DNA of 22,042 nt, taken from the IMG/VR virus record IMGVR_UViG_3300032073_000293, positions 1-22,042 of that record. One strand, given 5' to 3'. Shown here piece by piece: positions 15,446 through 21,861 of this stretch. Below the pieces are notes generated by a model. That model did not search any database. It was not told the DNA's origin and saw only the letters and a program-made list of their open reading frames with translations. Numbering within the stretch: position 1 is the stretch's first letter; each line of letters opens with the position of its first letter. The translations under genes and the position numbers were made by a program. This stretch comes from a virus.

Positions 15446-15653
15446 TTCGGTTCTCCATTATGCGTTACACTTTGGGCATAAGCCCACCCTAGCCGTTTTA
15501 TGGGACGGCTAATCCGTTTCCTCGTATCGTGAGGTACGTCTTAGCGCAGATTTGAACAAGGCGCGACCCTTGGAACCTTTAACGTCTGTCAGACGAGGCC
15601 GTTTTTACCGTGTACGACACGCTCTAATATCGTTTAGAGGGACGAAAGACTGT
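15446..15653 (-). ncRNA. Structured 5' leader of the capsid gene (multi-hairpin RNA region)
   Basis: About 208 bases without a plausible gene. Inverted repeats follow one another: 15622-15639 (6 bp, six-base loop), 15609-15621 (5 bp), 15583-15595 (5 bp), 15557-15572 (5 bp), 15520-15534 (4-5 bp), 15490-15511 (7 bp) and 15473-15486 (5 bp, four-base loop). The upstream promoter-like element would place the RNA start near 15647, so most of the region would be the capsid mRNA leader. The capsid ribosome binding site lies just beyond the last hairpin. It could stabilise the mRNA, be a processing site, or act on RNA polymerase. I do not recognise a known RNA family. Confidence 0.5.
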
Positions 15654-15683
15654 ATATTAGTAACACTCAACCAATTTGGTCAA
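15654..15683 (-). promoter_or_regulatory. Sigma70-like promoter upstream of the capsid gene
   Basis: On the minus strand TTGACC (15683-15678; five of six to the -35 consensus) is followed by an 18-base spacer and TAATAT (15659-15654; four of six to the -10 consensus). The -35 box begins one base after the stop of the last small basic gene, so the element opens the only long gap in the window. The -10 is modest and phage-specific promoters cannot be ruled out. Confidence 0.5.
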
Positions 15684-15684
15684 G

Positions 15685-15939
15685 CTATTTTCTGTATCTT
15701 CTCGTTTTTTTCGCTACTTTTTTAGGTTGAGCAGAGAATTGCTTACCTTTTTTGGTGTCTGCCTTCTTTTTTCGGCTAGTTGCAGCGTATTCTTTAGAAG
15801 AAAGCCGCTTTATCGCCTTCTCAGGCAGATATCTCTCACCTGTAGCTTTAGCCCCTTGGGTACTAGGCTTGCCAGACTTGGTTCGCCACTTCTGTTTCGT
15901 CCATTTCTTTAGACTTTTCTGTGGTTTTTTAAGTGCCAT
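15685..15939 (-). CDS. Small basic protein, DUF5872-like, 84 aa
   Basis: Lysine and arginine make up 31 of 84 residues and acidic residues only four, a net charge near +27. The core (SLKKWTKQKWRTKSGKP, ERYLPEKAIKRLSSKEYAAT, KKADTKKGKQFSAQPKKVAK) matches a short family I recall as DUF5872, seen in aquatic phages and also in giant viruses. There is no catalytic motif. Its charge and its place between scaffold and capsid genes suggest DNA condensation in the head or RNA binding, but this is inference. The start overlaps the stop of the previous gene as TGATG. It is the last gene before the capsid promoter. Confidence 0.75.
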   Translation of the reverse strand: MALKKPQKSLKKWTKQKWRTKSGKPSTQGAKATGERYLPEKAIKRLSSKEYAATSRKKKADTKKGKQFSAQPKKVAKKTRRYRK

Positions 15940-16160
15940 CAGCTTTTATACCCACCACCTGCGGCTTTATACTGTTTTGCAAGCATCTGGGCTTTGCGCC
16001 CCGACCATTGCCCAGGTTTACCGCCTTTTCCACCTGCTTTAATCTTATTAAACAGGTTCTTACGCAGAGTTGGCTTAGTATAGTTACCAGATTCATTGAC
16101 CCGTGACTTAGCTTTTGGCTTGGCTTTCGCTTTTGGCTTGCCAGTTCTACGGTTTACCAT
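15939..16160 (-). CDS. Small basic conserved phage protein, 73 aa
   Basis: The N-terminus is a Lys/Ala/Pro tract (RRTGKPKAKAKPKAKSRVNE) like the tails of linker histones. The C-terminal 45 residues form a conserved-looking block: KPTLRKNLFNKIKAGGKGGK, then PGQWSGRKAQMLAKQYKAAG and GGYKS. I recall the 'PGQWSxRKAQMLAKxYKxxGGGYK' signature from many environmental phages, where its role is unknown. The start overlaps the previous stop (TAATG) with AAGGTG nearby, and its own stop overlaps the next start. The pattern suggests a nucleic-acid-binding protein with a flexible tail; this is inferred from charge only. Confidence 0.75.
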   Translation of the reverse strand: MVNRRTGKPKAKAKPKAKSRVNESGNYTKPTLRKNLFNKIKAGGKGGKPGQWSGRKAQMLAKQYKAAGGGYKS

Positions 16161-16336
16161 TACTTACCCACCTTTTTCTGAGCTTTCTTATGAGCAGCAG
16201 AGAAACTTGTTCCTGCTTTCATTTCTTTACGCATCATAGCCATGTGCTTTGCGCTATGATGCACCGAATGCTTCTTCAAAGTAGCCTCTTGCCGTGCCGT
16301 TAGCTTCTTTGCAGTAGGCTTCTTCTTGGCTGGCAC
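16160..16336 (-). CDS. Small basic protein with GTG start, 58 aa
   Basis: A gene easily missed because it starts with GTG. The minus strand reads AAGGAG, six bases, GTG. The GTG shares its first base with the TAG stop of the gene before (TAGTG), and the TAA stop shares a base with the ATG of the gene after (TAATG). The product begins MPAKKKPTAKKLTARQEATL. It continues with a His/Lys/Met-rich helix (KKHSVHHSAKHMAMMRKEMK) and ends AHKKAQKKVGK. It has 15 Lys, 2 Arg and only two acidic residues. I recall related short proteins beside capsid genes of other aquatic phages. Function is unknown; nucleic-acid binding is plausible. Confidence 0.75.
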   Translation of the reverse strand: MPAKKKPTAKKLTARQEATLKKHSVHHSAKHMAMMRKEMKAGTSFSAAHKKAQKKVGK

Positions 16337-16620
16337 TAGCTTCTCCTTTTAGGGCGAGGAATCGGACCACCCATTAACCCCGAAGGGCGATTTTTACGGG
16401 GTTTAGGTTTACGTTTAGCTGCAGCAGCTTTTGCTGGCCCACTGTCTTTTTTTCCAATAAGGCTTTTTCGTTTACGACCAGCCACAGTTCTCTTAGTTTT
16501 AGCAGCACCAGCCCCACTCACAGAACCACCGCTTGAAGCTTTTTGCCTTTTCAGTTTCTCTTTTCTATTGGCTTCTCGCATCCCTTTTGGAACCATTATC
16601 CCAACAGGTTTCTTTTTCAT
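16336..16620 (-). CDS. Small, highly basic protein, 94 aa
   Basis: Lys and Arg account for 32 of 94 residues, against three acidic ones. The N-terminus has a conserved-looking short module (KKPVGIMVPKGMREANRKEK). The rest is low complexity, with SSGGSVSGAGAAK, KRTVAGRKRKSLIGKK, AAAAKRKPKPRKNRP and GGPIPRPKRRS, resembling a linker-histone tail. The start lies one base after the stop of the 36-residue gene with only a weak ribosome binding site, so translation is probably coupled. Its stop overlaps the GTG of the next gene. The expected role is binding DNA or RNA, or the acidic scaffold; this is inference. Confidence 0.7.
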   Translation of the reverse strand: MKKKPVGIMVPKGMREANRKEKLKRQKASSGGSVSGAGAAKTKRTVAGRKRKSLIGKKDSGPAKAAAAKRKPKPRKNRPSGLMGGPIPRPKRRS

Positions 16621-16621
16621 C

Positions 16622-16732
16622 TTAGTACCCCATTCGCTTTGTAGGTTTCTTCTTGGCTGGCTTTTTCTTCTTCTTCATGCCATTCATGCCCTTCATTGTC
16701 TTCTTACCACCGCCTTTTTTCATACCGTACAT
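16622..16732 (-). CDS. Tiny Lys/Gly/Met-rich protein, 36 aa
   Basis: An ORF too short for ordinary cutoffs but with good signals. AGGAG sits nine bases before the ATG at 16732, and the TAA stop is one base before the next start. The product begins MYGMKKGGGKKTMKGMNGM, continues with five lysines and PAKKKPTKR, and ends MGY. Fourteen of 36 residues are Lys and none is acidic. It fills what would otherwise be a gap of about 140 bases in a tightly packed operon, and its composition matches the flanking genes. No family is recognised. It may work with the other basic proteins. Confidence 0.65.
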   Translation of the reverse strand: MYGMKKGGGKKTMKGMNGMKKKKKPAKKKPTKRMGY

Positions 16733-16761
16733 AGTTCTTTACTCCTAAGTTATTGAAATTA

Positions 16762-17049
16762 CTACCATTTTACTTTGTGTGACCAATACCGCGCAGATAA
16801 TTTAGAAGGATTAGAGTCCTGTGCGTTGTGTCGCGCATAGTACGACTTCTTTCTGGCCTTATCTTTTGCTGATTTTGGGTTTTTACCAGCCCCACTCACA
16901 CCTTGTTGCCCAAAACGTATCGTCTTCACCTTGTCGCCCTGCTTAGCAACGACAACGTGAGACTTTGTTTTGTGGTTAGGTGTGCGTTTCGGCTTGTTGT
17001 AACCAGATACACCTGCCCGTGCTAATCTGGGGTCTTTCTTTTTAGGCAT
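16762..17049 (-). CDS. Small basic conserved protein (DUF6321-like), 95 aa
   Basis: The sequence (MPKKKDPRLARAGVSGYNKP, HKTKSHVVVAKQGDKVKTIR, FGQQGVSGAGKNPKSAKDKA, RKKSYYARHN, KLSARYWSHKVKW) is strongly patterned. It has a basic N-terminal tail, a strand pair around VVVAKQGDKVKTIRFG, and a C-terminal helix ending in 'ARYWSxKVKW'. I recall this as a conserved family (DUF6321, from memory) in aquatic phages and some giant viruses, with no proven function. The ATG overlaps the TAA stop of the scaffold gene (TAATG) and has GAGGAG about ten bases upstream. It opens the basic cluster. Binding to packaged DNA or assisting head assembly is inferred from charge and place. Confidence 0.75.
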   Translation of the reverse strand: MPKKKDPRLARAGVSGYNKPKRTPNHKTKSHVVVAKQGDKVKTIRFGQQGVSGAGKNPKSAKDKARKKSYYARHNAQDSNPSKLSARYWSHKVKW

Positions 17050-18050
17050 TACAAGACATCTCCTCTAAGCCTTTTCAAAGTTGCATCGGGTAAAGCGTCA
17101 AACTCTTCAGGTGTCATGTTATTCACATCTAACGCTTTCTCACCCTTGGCTGCAGAGCTTTCTCCTGGTAGTTCAGGAGGTTGAGCATCAGCTGCTTTGA
17201 GTTTTTTGCTAACTTGAGAGCGTTGCTTTTGCTCTTTAGCCTGACCCAAAGCAGGTACATCTGCAACAGTAGAAGAATCTAGCATATTATTTTTTTGTAA
17301 TACATAGGTTGTTGCTTCTTCCAGTGCTTCTACAGGATTCTGCCCTGAAGAGATAAACCCTGTCATGTATTTATTTACTTCGTCAGTTAATGCTTTATTA
17401 AATTCAGGGGCGTTAGCATCAAAAATAGGAAAAGCTTCTTCAATTGCAGACGCAGCATCTTGCACTGCATTAGCAGTAGAGTTACGAGTTACTTTTGTTT
17501 CAATGTCTCTTGTTAATTCTGTTTCCATTTTAGTTGCTTCAGCTTGTCGTATTTCTTTACGGATTGCTTTCGCTTTGTCTTTGTCACCATCGAGTACAGC
17601 GTCCATATACTCTTCTTCTTTTGCATCAAAGTCATAAGCATTAGGCGCTTCTTCAGCTGCTTTTTCTGCCTCTTCAGTCTGTGCAATTCGTTTCTTCAGT
17701 GCTTTATTTTGTGCAAGCACTTCATCAAGCCGTGACTTAGGAATCATTGGAGATTTTGTTTCTTTTTTCTCAGGCTCTGTTTCTTTCGCCTCTACTTTCT
17801 CAGTCTCTTCAGTTTCAGTTTCAGTTTTGGTTTCATGTGAAACATCTTCTCCAACTTCGGCTTCTGTTACTTCCACTTCTACTTCAGCTTCGGCTTCAAC
17901 TTCTGTTTCTTCTGCTTCAGTTTCAGCTTCTTCGCCAAAAGCAAAATTCATATCAAGGTCATCCCCTTCCTGCCCTTCCAAGGCATCAGCCCCAGGCATA
18001 GTCTCATACTTGATTGTTTCTTCAGTTGTATCTTTAGCTTGTTCACTCAT
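17049..18050 (-). CDS. Capsid scaffolding protein, 333 aa
   Basis: The gene lies between portal and capsid genes with the composition of an internal scaffold. Residues 40-97 form a very acidic low-complexity tract of Glu, Thr, Val and Ala (EEAETEAEETEVEAEAEVEV). It is followed by a helical region (SRLDEVLAQNKALKKRIAQT) and long charged helices (AKEEEYMDAVLDGDKDKAKA). The C-terminus (NNMTPEEFDALPDATLKRLR) is a short helix-loop-helix ending with basic residues, the part of scaffolds that usually contacts capsid protein. AAAGGA precedes the ATG at 18050. No protease catalytic motif is seen, so a separate protease would be needed if the scaffold is cleaved. The role is well supported by context and composition. 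Confidence 0.8.
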   Translation of the reverse strand: MSEQAKDTTEETIKYETMPGADALEGQEGDDLDMNFAFGEEAETEAEETEVEAEAEVEVEVTEAEVGEDVSHETKTETETEETEKVEAKETEPEKKETKSPMIPKSRLDEVLAQNKALKKRIAQTEEAEKAAEEAPNAYDFDAKEEEYMDAVLDGDKDKAKAIRKEIRQAEATKMETELTRDIETKVTRNSTANAVQDAASAIEEAFPIFDANAPEFNKALTDEVNKYMTGFISSGQNPVEALEEATTYVLQKNNMLDSSTVADVPALGQAKEQKQRSQVSKKLKAADAQPPELPGESSAAKGEKALDVNNMTPEEFDALPDATLKRLRGDVL

Positions 18051-18061
18051 TGAATAGTCCT

Positions 18062-20221
18062 TTAAGTAGGTAAGTTTTCAGGGGTACGCATGTTAGGTAT
18101 ATCAGTTTGCGCTGGTTTTTTTGCAGCCGTCTGCATTGCTGTTGCTGCAATACGTGCTGCTGCGTTGGTTGTTTGTTGATTTGTTCTAACTTGATTTGTT
18201 GCCGCTGATAATTGTTTACGGAGATTCAGTTCTTCTTGCTTCATTTGCATCTTAGCTTGAAGTTCTGCAATCTTCATTTGAGGATCAATTTCAGAAGTTT
18301 CCTGAACCTTCGCAATATTAACTGCGGAGTCTGTTTGTAACTTCCTAACTTCAGCTTCCAGTTTCGCAAGTTCAAGCTGCACACGCTCCATTTCCATCTG
18401 CTGTTGCATCTGCATAACTTCTGCTTGTTCTGGTGTAGGCGGCTCTTGTCCTGTCATTGAACGAATGCGCTGAGCCAACTCATCTTTCTTAGCAAGATGT
18501 GAATACTGAATGATTGCATCATCAGGTATCGCCACGCCCACTTGTCGCAAGTTAAGTGCTTCAGCGAACTGCACTTCATCAAACGAATCACGAGCAGGAG
18601 CAGTAGACACAATCACATCATACTCGCCTAGCGTTAGGTCATTTATAATTTGTCCTTCAGGCGTTTCAACGTTAATGGCTACTTCTTCTCTTGGCTCCAT
18701 TGGCATATCTTCATTTGTTACCATGATAATTCTTTCTTCTGTGTAGAAGGTCTGTAACAAATTAAGCACACGCTCTGCCAGATACTGACGAGCCTTTCGC
18801 AAGTTATCCAGCGGAACCTGAATCATTATGACCCCACGATTCTGCTTTGCTTGAATCGCTACGCCACTCACTTCAGCAGAATCTGACCCCAGCATAGAGT
18901 CGTTGATACCAGAAATCGTCTGTATATTAGCGGCAGCTTTCTGCCCGATCCGGTCTAGCCCCGTAGGTATTTGATTAGGTTGGATTTTTACAGGGGGCGT
19001 AGAGCCACGGTTGTACTCCAGCACTAGCCCTGTTTCTGCGCCATGCTCTTCAAGGTCATCAGTTTGCAAGCCAACTAACGAGCCACTTTCTACCATCCAG
19101 CCGCTGTTAGCGGTGGTATTAACAATGTGTAGTTCCTGACTCGCAATCTTGTTGAGTTGTTCTTGCGGTGACAAAAGATTACGCACCATACCAAACGGAC
19201 GGCCCCTACGGAAATACGCAAAGAAAGGCACAATCGTAAAGTCGTTGTAAGGTGAAAAGTCATCATGCAGCACTACTCTGTCAGCAGTCACTGTCCAGCG
19301 CACCCTACGCTTAACTTTTGAAATAACGTTTAGCCCATATTCTTTAGCAAATTTTTTTGTCTTTTTATCGCCCCATGCTTCAGGTACGTCTCTTTGGTCC
19401 CCTGTCATGGGGTCAACGAAACAATCTACACGGTGCATCTTTTTGTACTGCCGTTCTATAACTCTAATAGAACGCACATTTCTGTAGTCATCTTCACTTG
19501 GCACACCTGACCCAAAATAGTCATCAGTCGGATCAAGATCACCGAATCGAGTTTCCTCATACTCAATGCTGTCGCGCCCGTAGCTGTTGCCGTTCTCAGC
19601 AACGAAACGTATCTTCTCTGCTTTGTCCTTGCCGTATAACTCTTGTATCTCGTCAAGCGTCATCCAGCGAGTTTCATATATTTCGTTCCAAGTCTTAGGG
19701 TCAGAGTCTTTTGCATCAGGATCAATCAATATATCAAGTGGATCTTTTGCAGTGATGCGTATCTCACCTTCAACGTGATCACTGAAATCCATACGCACAT
19801 CAAAGTACCCACGCCCGTCCATGATCAAGCCGTCACTGAATACCTGCTGCTCGACCCAATCTAACTTATTGTTATCAGCAATCTGCATAAACAATTTATT
19901 GAGTGTCATTGCAATCTCATTGTCACCGCCTCGTCTGGGCTTGAACTTAATGTCAGCCCTACGAGTAGCTTGCTCACCCAGAACAGTATTGATAGTAGGT
20001 AGAATAGTGTTGATCGTTAATGCAGGTCGGCCTTCTGCTTCAAGGTTTGCTAGGTCCTGTTCGTCCCATTGGTCCCCTCTATAGAAAGCATCGCATCGTT
20101 TTGCCATCTCAATATAATCAAGATGTCCATTGTCTCTTGCTCTGGTGTACCGACTCCACTGCGTTGTTGCAATCTCTTGCTCTTCTGCTGGAGAAACTTT
20201 TCTGCCTTTAATCTGCGCCAT
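18062..20221 (-). CDS. Portal protein, P22-type, 719 aa
   Basis: The dodecameric ring at one capsid vertex through which DNA is packaged and leaves. The length is almost that of P22 portal (725 aa). Recognisable blocks are MAKRCDAFYRGDQWDEQDLA, EGRPALTINTILPTINTVLG with EQATRRADIKFKPR (wing and clip start), DGLIMDGRGYFDVRMDFS, DPLDILIDPDAKDSDPKTWN, and RPFGMVRNLLSPQEQLNKIA with SGINDSMLGSDSAEVSGVAI (crown/stem region). Residues about 600-645 form a Gln/Met-rich coiled coil (QMQQQMEMERVQLELAKLEA), matching the barrel helices of long P22-like portals. The ATG is two bases after the terminase stop with a weak ribosome binding site, so coupling is likely. Confidence 0.92.
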   Translation of the reverse strand: MAQIKGRKVSPAEEQEIATTQWSRYTRARDNGHLDYIEMAKRCDAFYRGDQWDEQDLANLEAEGRPALTINTILPTINTVLGEQATRRADIKFKPRRGGDNEIAMTLNKLFMQIADNNKLDWVEQQVFSDGLIMDGRGYFDVRMDFSDHVEGEIRITAKDPLDILIDPDAKDSDPKTWNEIYETRWMTLDEIQELYGKDKAEKIRFVAENGNSYGRDSIEYEETRFGDLDPTDDYFGSGVPSEDDYRNVRSIRVIERQYKKMHRVDCFVDPMTGDQRDVPEAWGDKKTKKFAKEYGLNVISKVKRRVRWTVTADRVVLHDDFSPYNDFTIVPFFAYFRRGRPFGMVRNLLSPQEQLNKIASQELHIVNTTANSGWMVESGSLVGLQTDDLEEHGAETGLVLEYNRGSTPPVKIQPNQIPTGLDRIGQKAAANIQTISGINDSMLGSDSAEVSGVAIQAKQNRGVIMIQVPLDNLRKARQYLAERVLNLLQTFYTEERIIMVTNEDMPMEPREEVAINVETPEGQIINDLTLGEYDVIVSTAPARDSFDEVQFAEALNLRQVGVAIPDDAIIQYSHLAKKDELAQRIRSMTGQEPPTPEQAEVMQMQQQMEMERVQLELAKLEAEVRKLQTDSAVNIAKVQETSEIDPQMKIAELQAKMQMKQEELNLRKQLSAATNQVRTNQQTTNAAARIAATAMQTAAKKPAQTDIPNMRTPENLPT

Positions 20222-20223
20222 TG

Positions 20224-21861
20224 TTATGCACTCATCGATGACTTGGTTCGTTCAGGCTTCATCATGCTGTTTAACCTGTCGCGCCAACTGGGTGTATGAA
20301 TTACAGGGGCTTGATAGCTAGAAAATTCAGTCATCATAAGACCCAGCCATGCTAATGCATCTACTTGGTCATCATGTATGCCGCTTGGGAAACGCAACAA
20401 CTCTGCAACTAGCGGTCCTGTGAAGATCGCATCTTTGGGGAAATACACCATTCCTTGTTGCATCCGTCCCTGTATTGCTCTTGCCCTAGCTTCTTTGTCT
20501 CTTCTACCTGTCTTCAAGTCCTTAATGTATATCTCGTATAATCCTCTCTCCCGTATCCGCTTCTCCAAAAACGGACCTAATGCCATTTCAATGTGTCCTT
20601 TTTCAATGCCCACCATTGATGGTTTCCATTCTTCATAGAGATCAAGTATGCGCTCTACGATCTCGAAACCATCAAATCTACCACGTACTACATCAATGAC
20701 AAAGAGTTCATCTCTGTCATTGACTCCTATGACCATGCCTACGGTATAGTCATTTCGATCACGTTTACCTATCGCCAAGTCCCAAGCACAGTAGTAGCGC
20801 ATGGATTCTGGGTCAATGTCCTCGTCATCGTAATACTGAATCATCTCACGAGTAAAGTATTCTCCGTCATCTGATACCGGATTCTGCTGATATAGTGCTG
20901 ACCAATCACGGGGTCCTACTGCACTACGGATCTGACCCAACGCAGCTAAACTGTATCTTTCTGGGTGGAGTGCTTCTCCATGATCTCGATATTCTTCTTT
21001 CTCTTCTGCGATGGCAGGGTAGCGTACAACTTCCCAAAGGTCACCGCCCTCATCAGACGCTTTAAGCAATCGCCCAGCCAAGTCATCGTCATGCCAACGA
21101 GTAAGTATGACCAGAATGCCCCCACCAGGAGCCAATCGGGTATAGGCTGTGGAAGTGTACCAATCCCAATTAGCCGATCTATTATTCTCCGACTCACTGT
21201 CCTCACGGTTCTTGATAGGATCGTCAATAACGAGAACGTGCGCTCCTTTACCTGTGATACCACCGCCAACACCTGCAGCCACATAGCCGCCACCGCCTGT
21301 AGTCAGCCACGCTTCAGCCGACTGCGAATCTGGGTCAAGGCGTGTTTGAAACGCTGTTTTGTAAGTTGGCTCACGCAATAGTTGACGAACTTTACGACTG
21401 AATCCCATAGCCAACGAGCCTGAGTACGAACAAGAGATAAATTCGTGTTCAGGATTCCTGCCCAAGTGCCAAGCTGGGAAGGAGACAGATGCAAGCGTAC
21501 TTTTGCCATGACGAGGCGGCATAAAGAGCATAAGCCTTGGAGACTTTTTTGCCACCACATCACGACTGAATTGTTCCAAGCGTCTGCAAATATCTTTATG
21601 AACCCACCCTGCTTGGTAATCTGCGTTAAACCGTTCAACAAACGGGAGTAGCCTCTTGCGAGTAAGGATTCGGAGGGCGAGTTCTTTTCTTGCTTTGTCT
21701 TCAACGCTTAACTCCTCTGTTGTTTCTTGTGCCTGAATAGGTGCTGGTGCAGGAAGAGACTCTGTTCGATCCGCTTTACAGTAGACGCAAACGCCATCTG
21801 TCCCACTAAACAAAGTCTCTACGTGAAAATTGGTGCAAACAGCACACTGTTTTTTATTCAC
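20224..21861 (-). CDS. Terminase large subunit with N-terminal zinc ribbon, 545 aa
   Basis: The packaging ATPase and nuclease. The ATPase carries Walker A at 114-121 (MPPRHGKS), Walker B at 209-214 (VLVIDD) and the TRWH motif at 254-257. The RNase H-like nuclease shows D361 in CAWDLAIG, E420 in VGIEKGH, and D498 and D501 in HDDQVDALAW. Before the ATPase is an added module of about 30 residues with CxxC at 6-9 and CxxC at 25-28, a small zinc ribbon that many large terminases lack. The start is GTG, with GGAG five bases upstream, and overlaps the stop of the preceding gene as GTGA. All key catalytic residues are present, so the enzyme should be active. Confidence 0.95.
   Translation of the reverse strand: MNKKQCAVCTNFHVETLFSGTDGVCVYCKADRTESLPAPAPIQAQETTEELSVEDKARKELALRILTRKRLLPFVERFNADYQAGWVHKDICRRLEQFSRDVVAKKSPRLMLFMPPRHGKSTLASVSFPAWHLGRNPEHEFISCSYSGSLAMGFSRKVRQLLREPTYKTAFQTRLDPDSQSAEAWLTTGGGGYVAAGVGGGITGKGAHVLVIDDPIKNREDSESENNRSANWDWYTSTAYTRLAPGGGILVILTRWHDDDLAGRLLKASDEGGDLWEVVRYPAIAEEKEEYRDHGEALHPERYSLAALGQIRSAVGPRDWSALYQQNPVSDDGEYFTREMIQYYDDEDIDPESMRYYCAWDLAIGKRDRNDYTVGMVIGVNDRDELFVIDVVRGRFDGFEIVERILDLYEEWKPSMVGIEKGHIEMALGPFLEKRIRERGLYEIYIKDLKTGRRDKEARARAIQGRMQQGMVYFPKDAIFTGPLVAELLRFPSGIHDDQVDALAWLGLMMTEFSSYQAPVIHTPSWRDRLNSMMKPERTKSSMSA

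Noticed and set aside
15541-15575. A tRNA T-loop-like GTTCAAATC on the minus strand in the gap before the capsid gene
   Set aside because: The bases on either side do not pair as a 5-bp T-stem, and no acceptor, D or anticodon arm can be built around it.
15583-15660. A possible self-cleaving ribozyme (CTGACAG and GACGAAAGAC resemble hammerhead pieces)
   Set aside because: The hammerhead core needs CUGANGA and GAAA in fixed order around three stems. CTGACAG does not fit, and the GAAA is on the other strand.
21303-21704. Minus-strand frame of 133 codons inside the terminase gene, and 20946-21293
   Set aside because: Both are alternative frames of the terminase gene, whose catalytic motifs are intact. 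Their translations have no recognisable pattern.
21840-21861. A-rich run at the terminase start as a programmed frameshift site
   Set aside because: The upstream gene ends properly at the GTGA overlap and the terminase has its own ribosome binding site, so no frameshift is needed.
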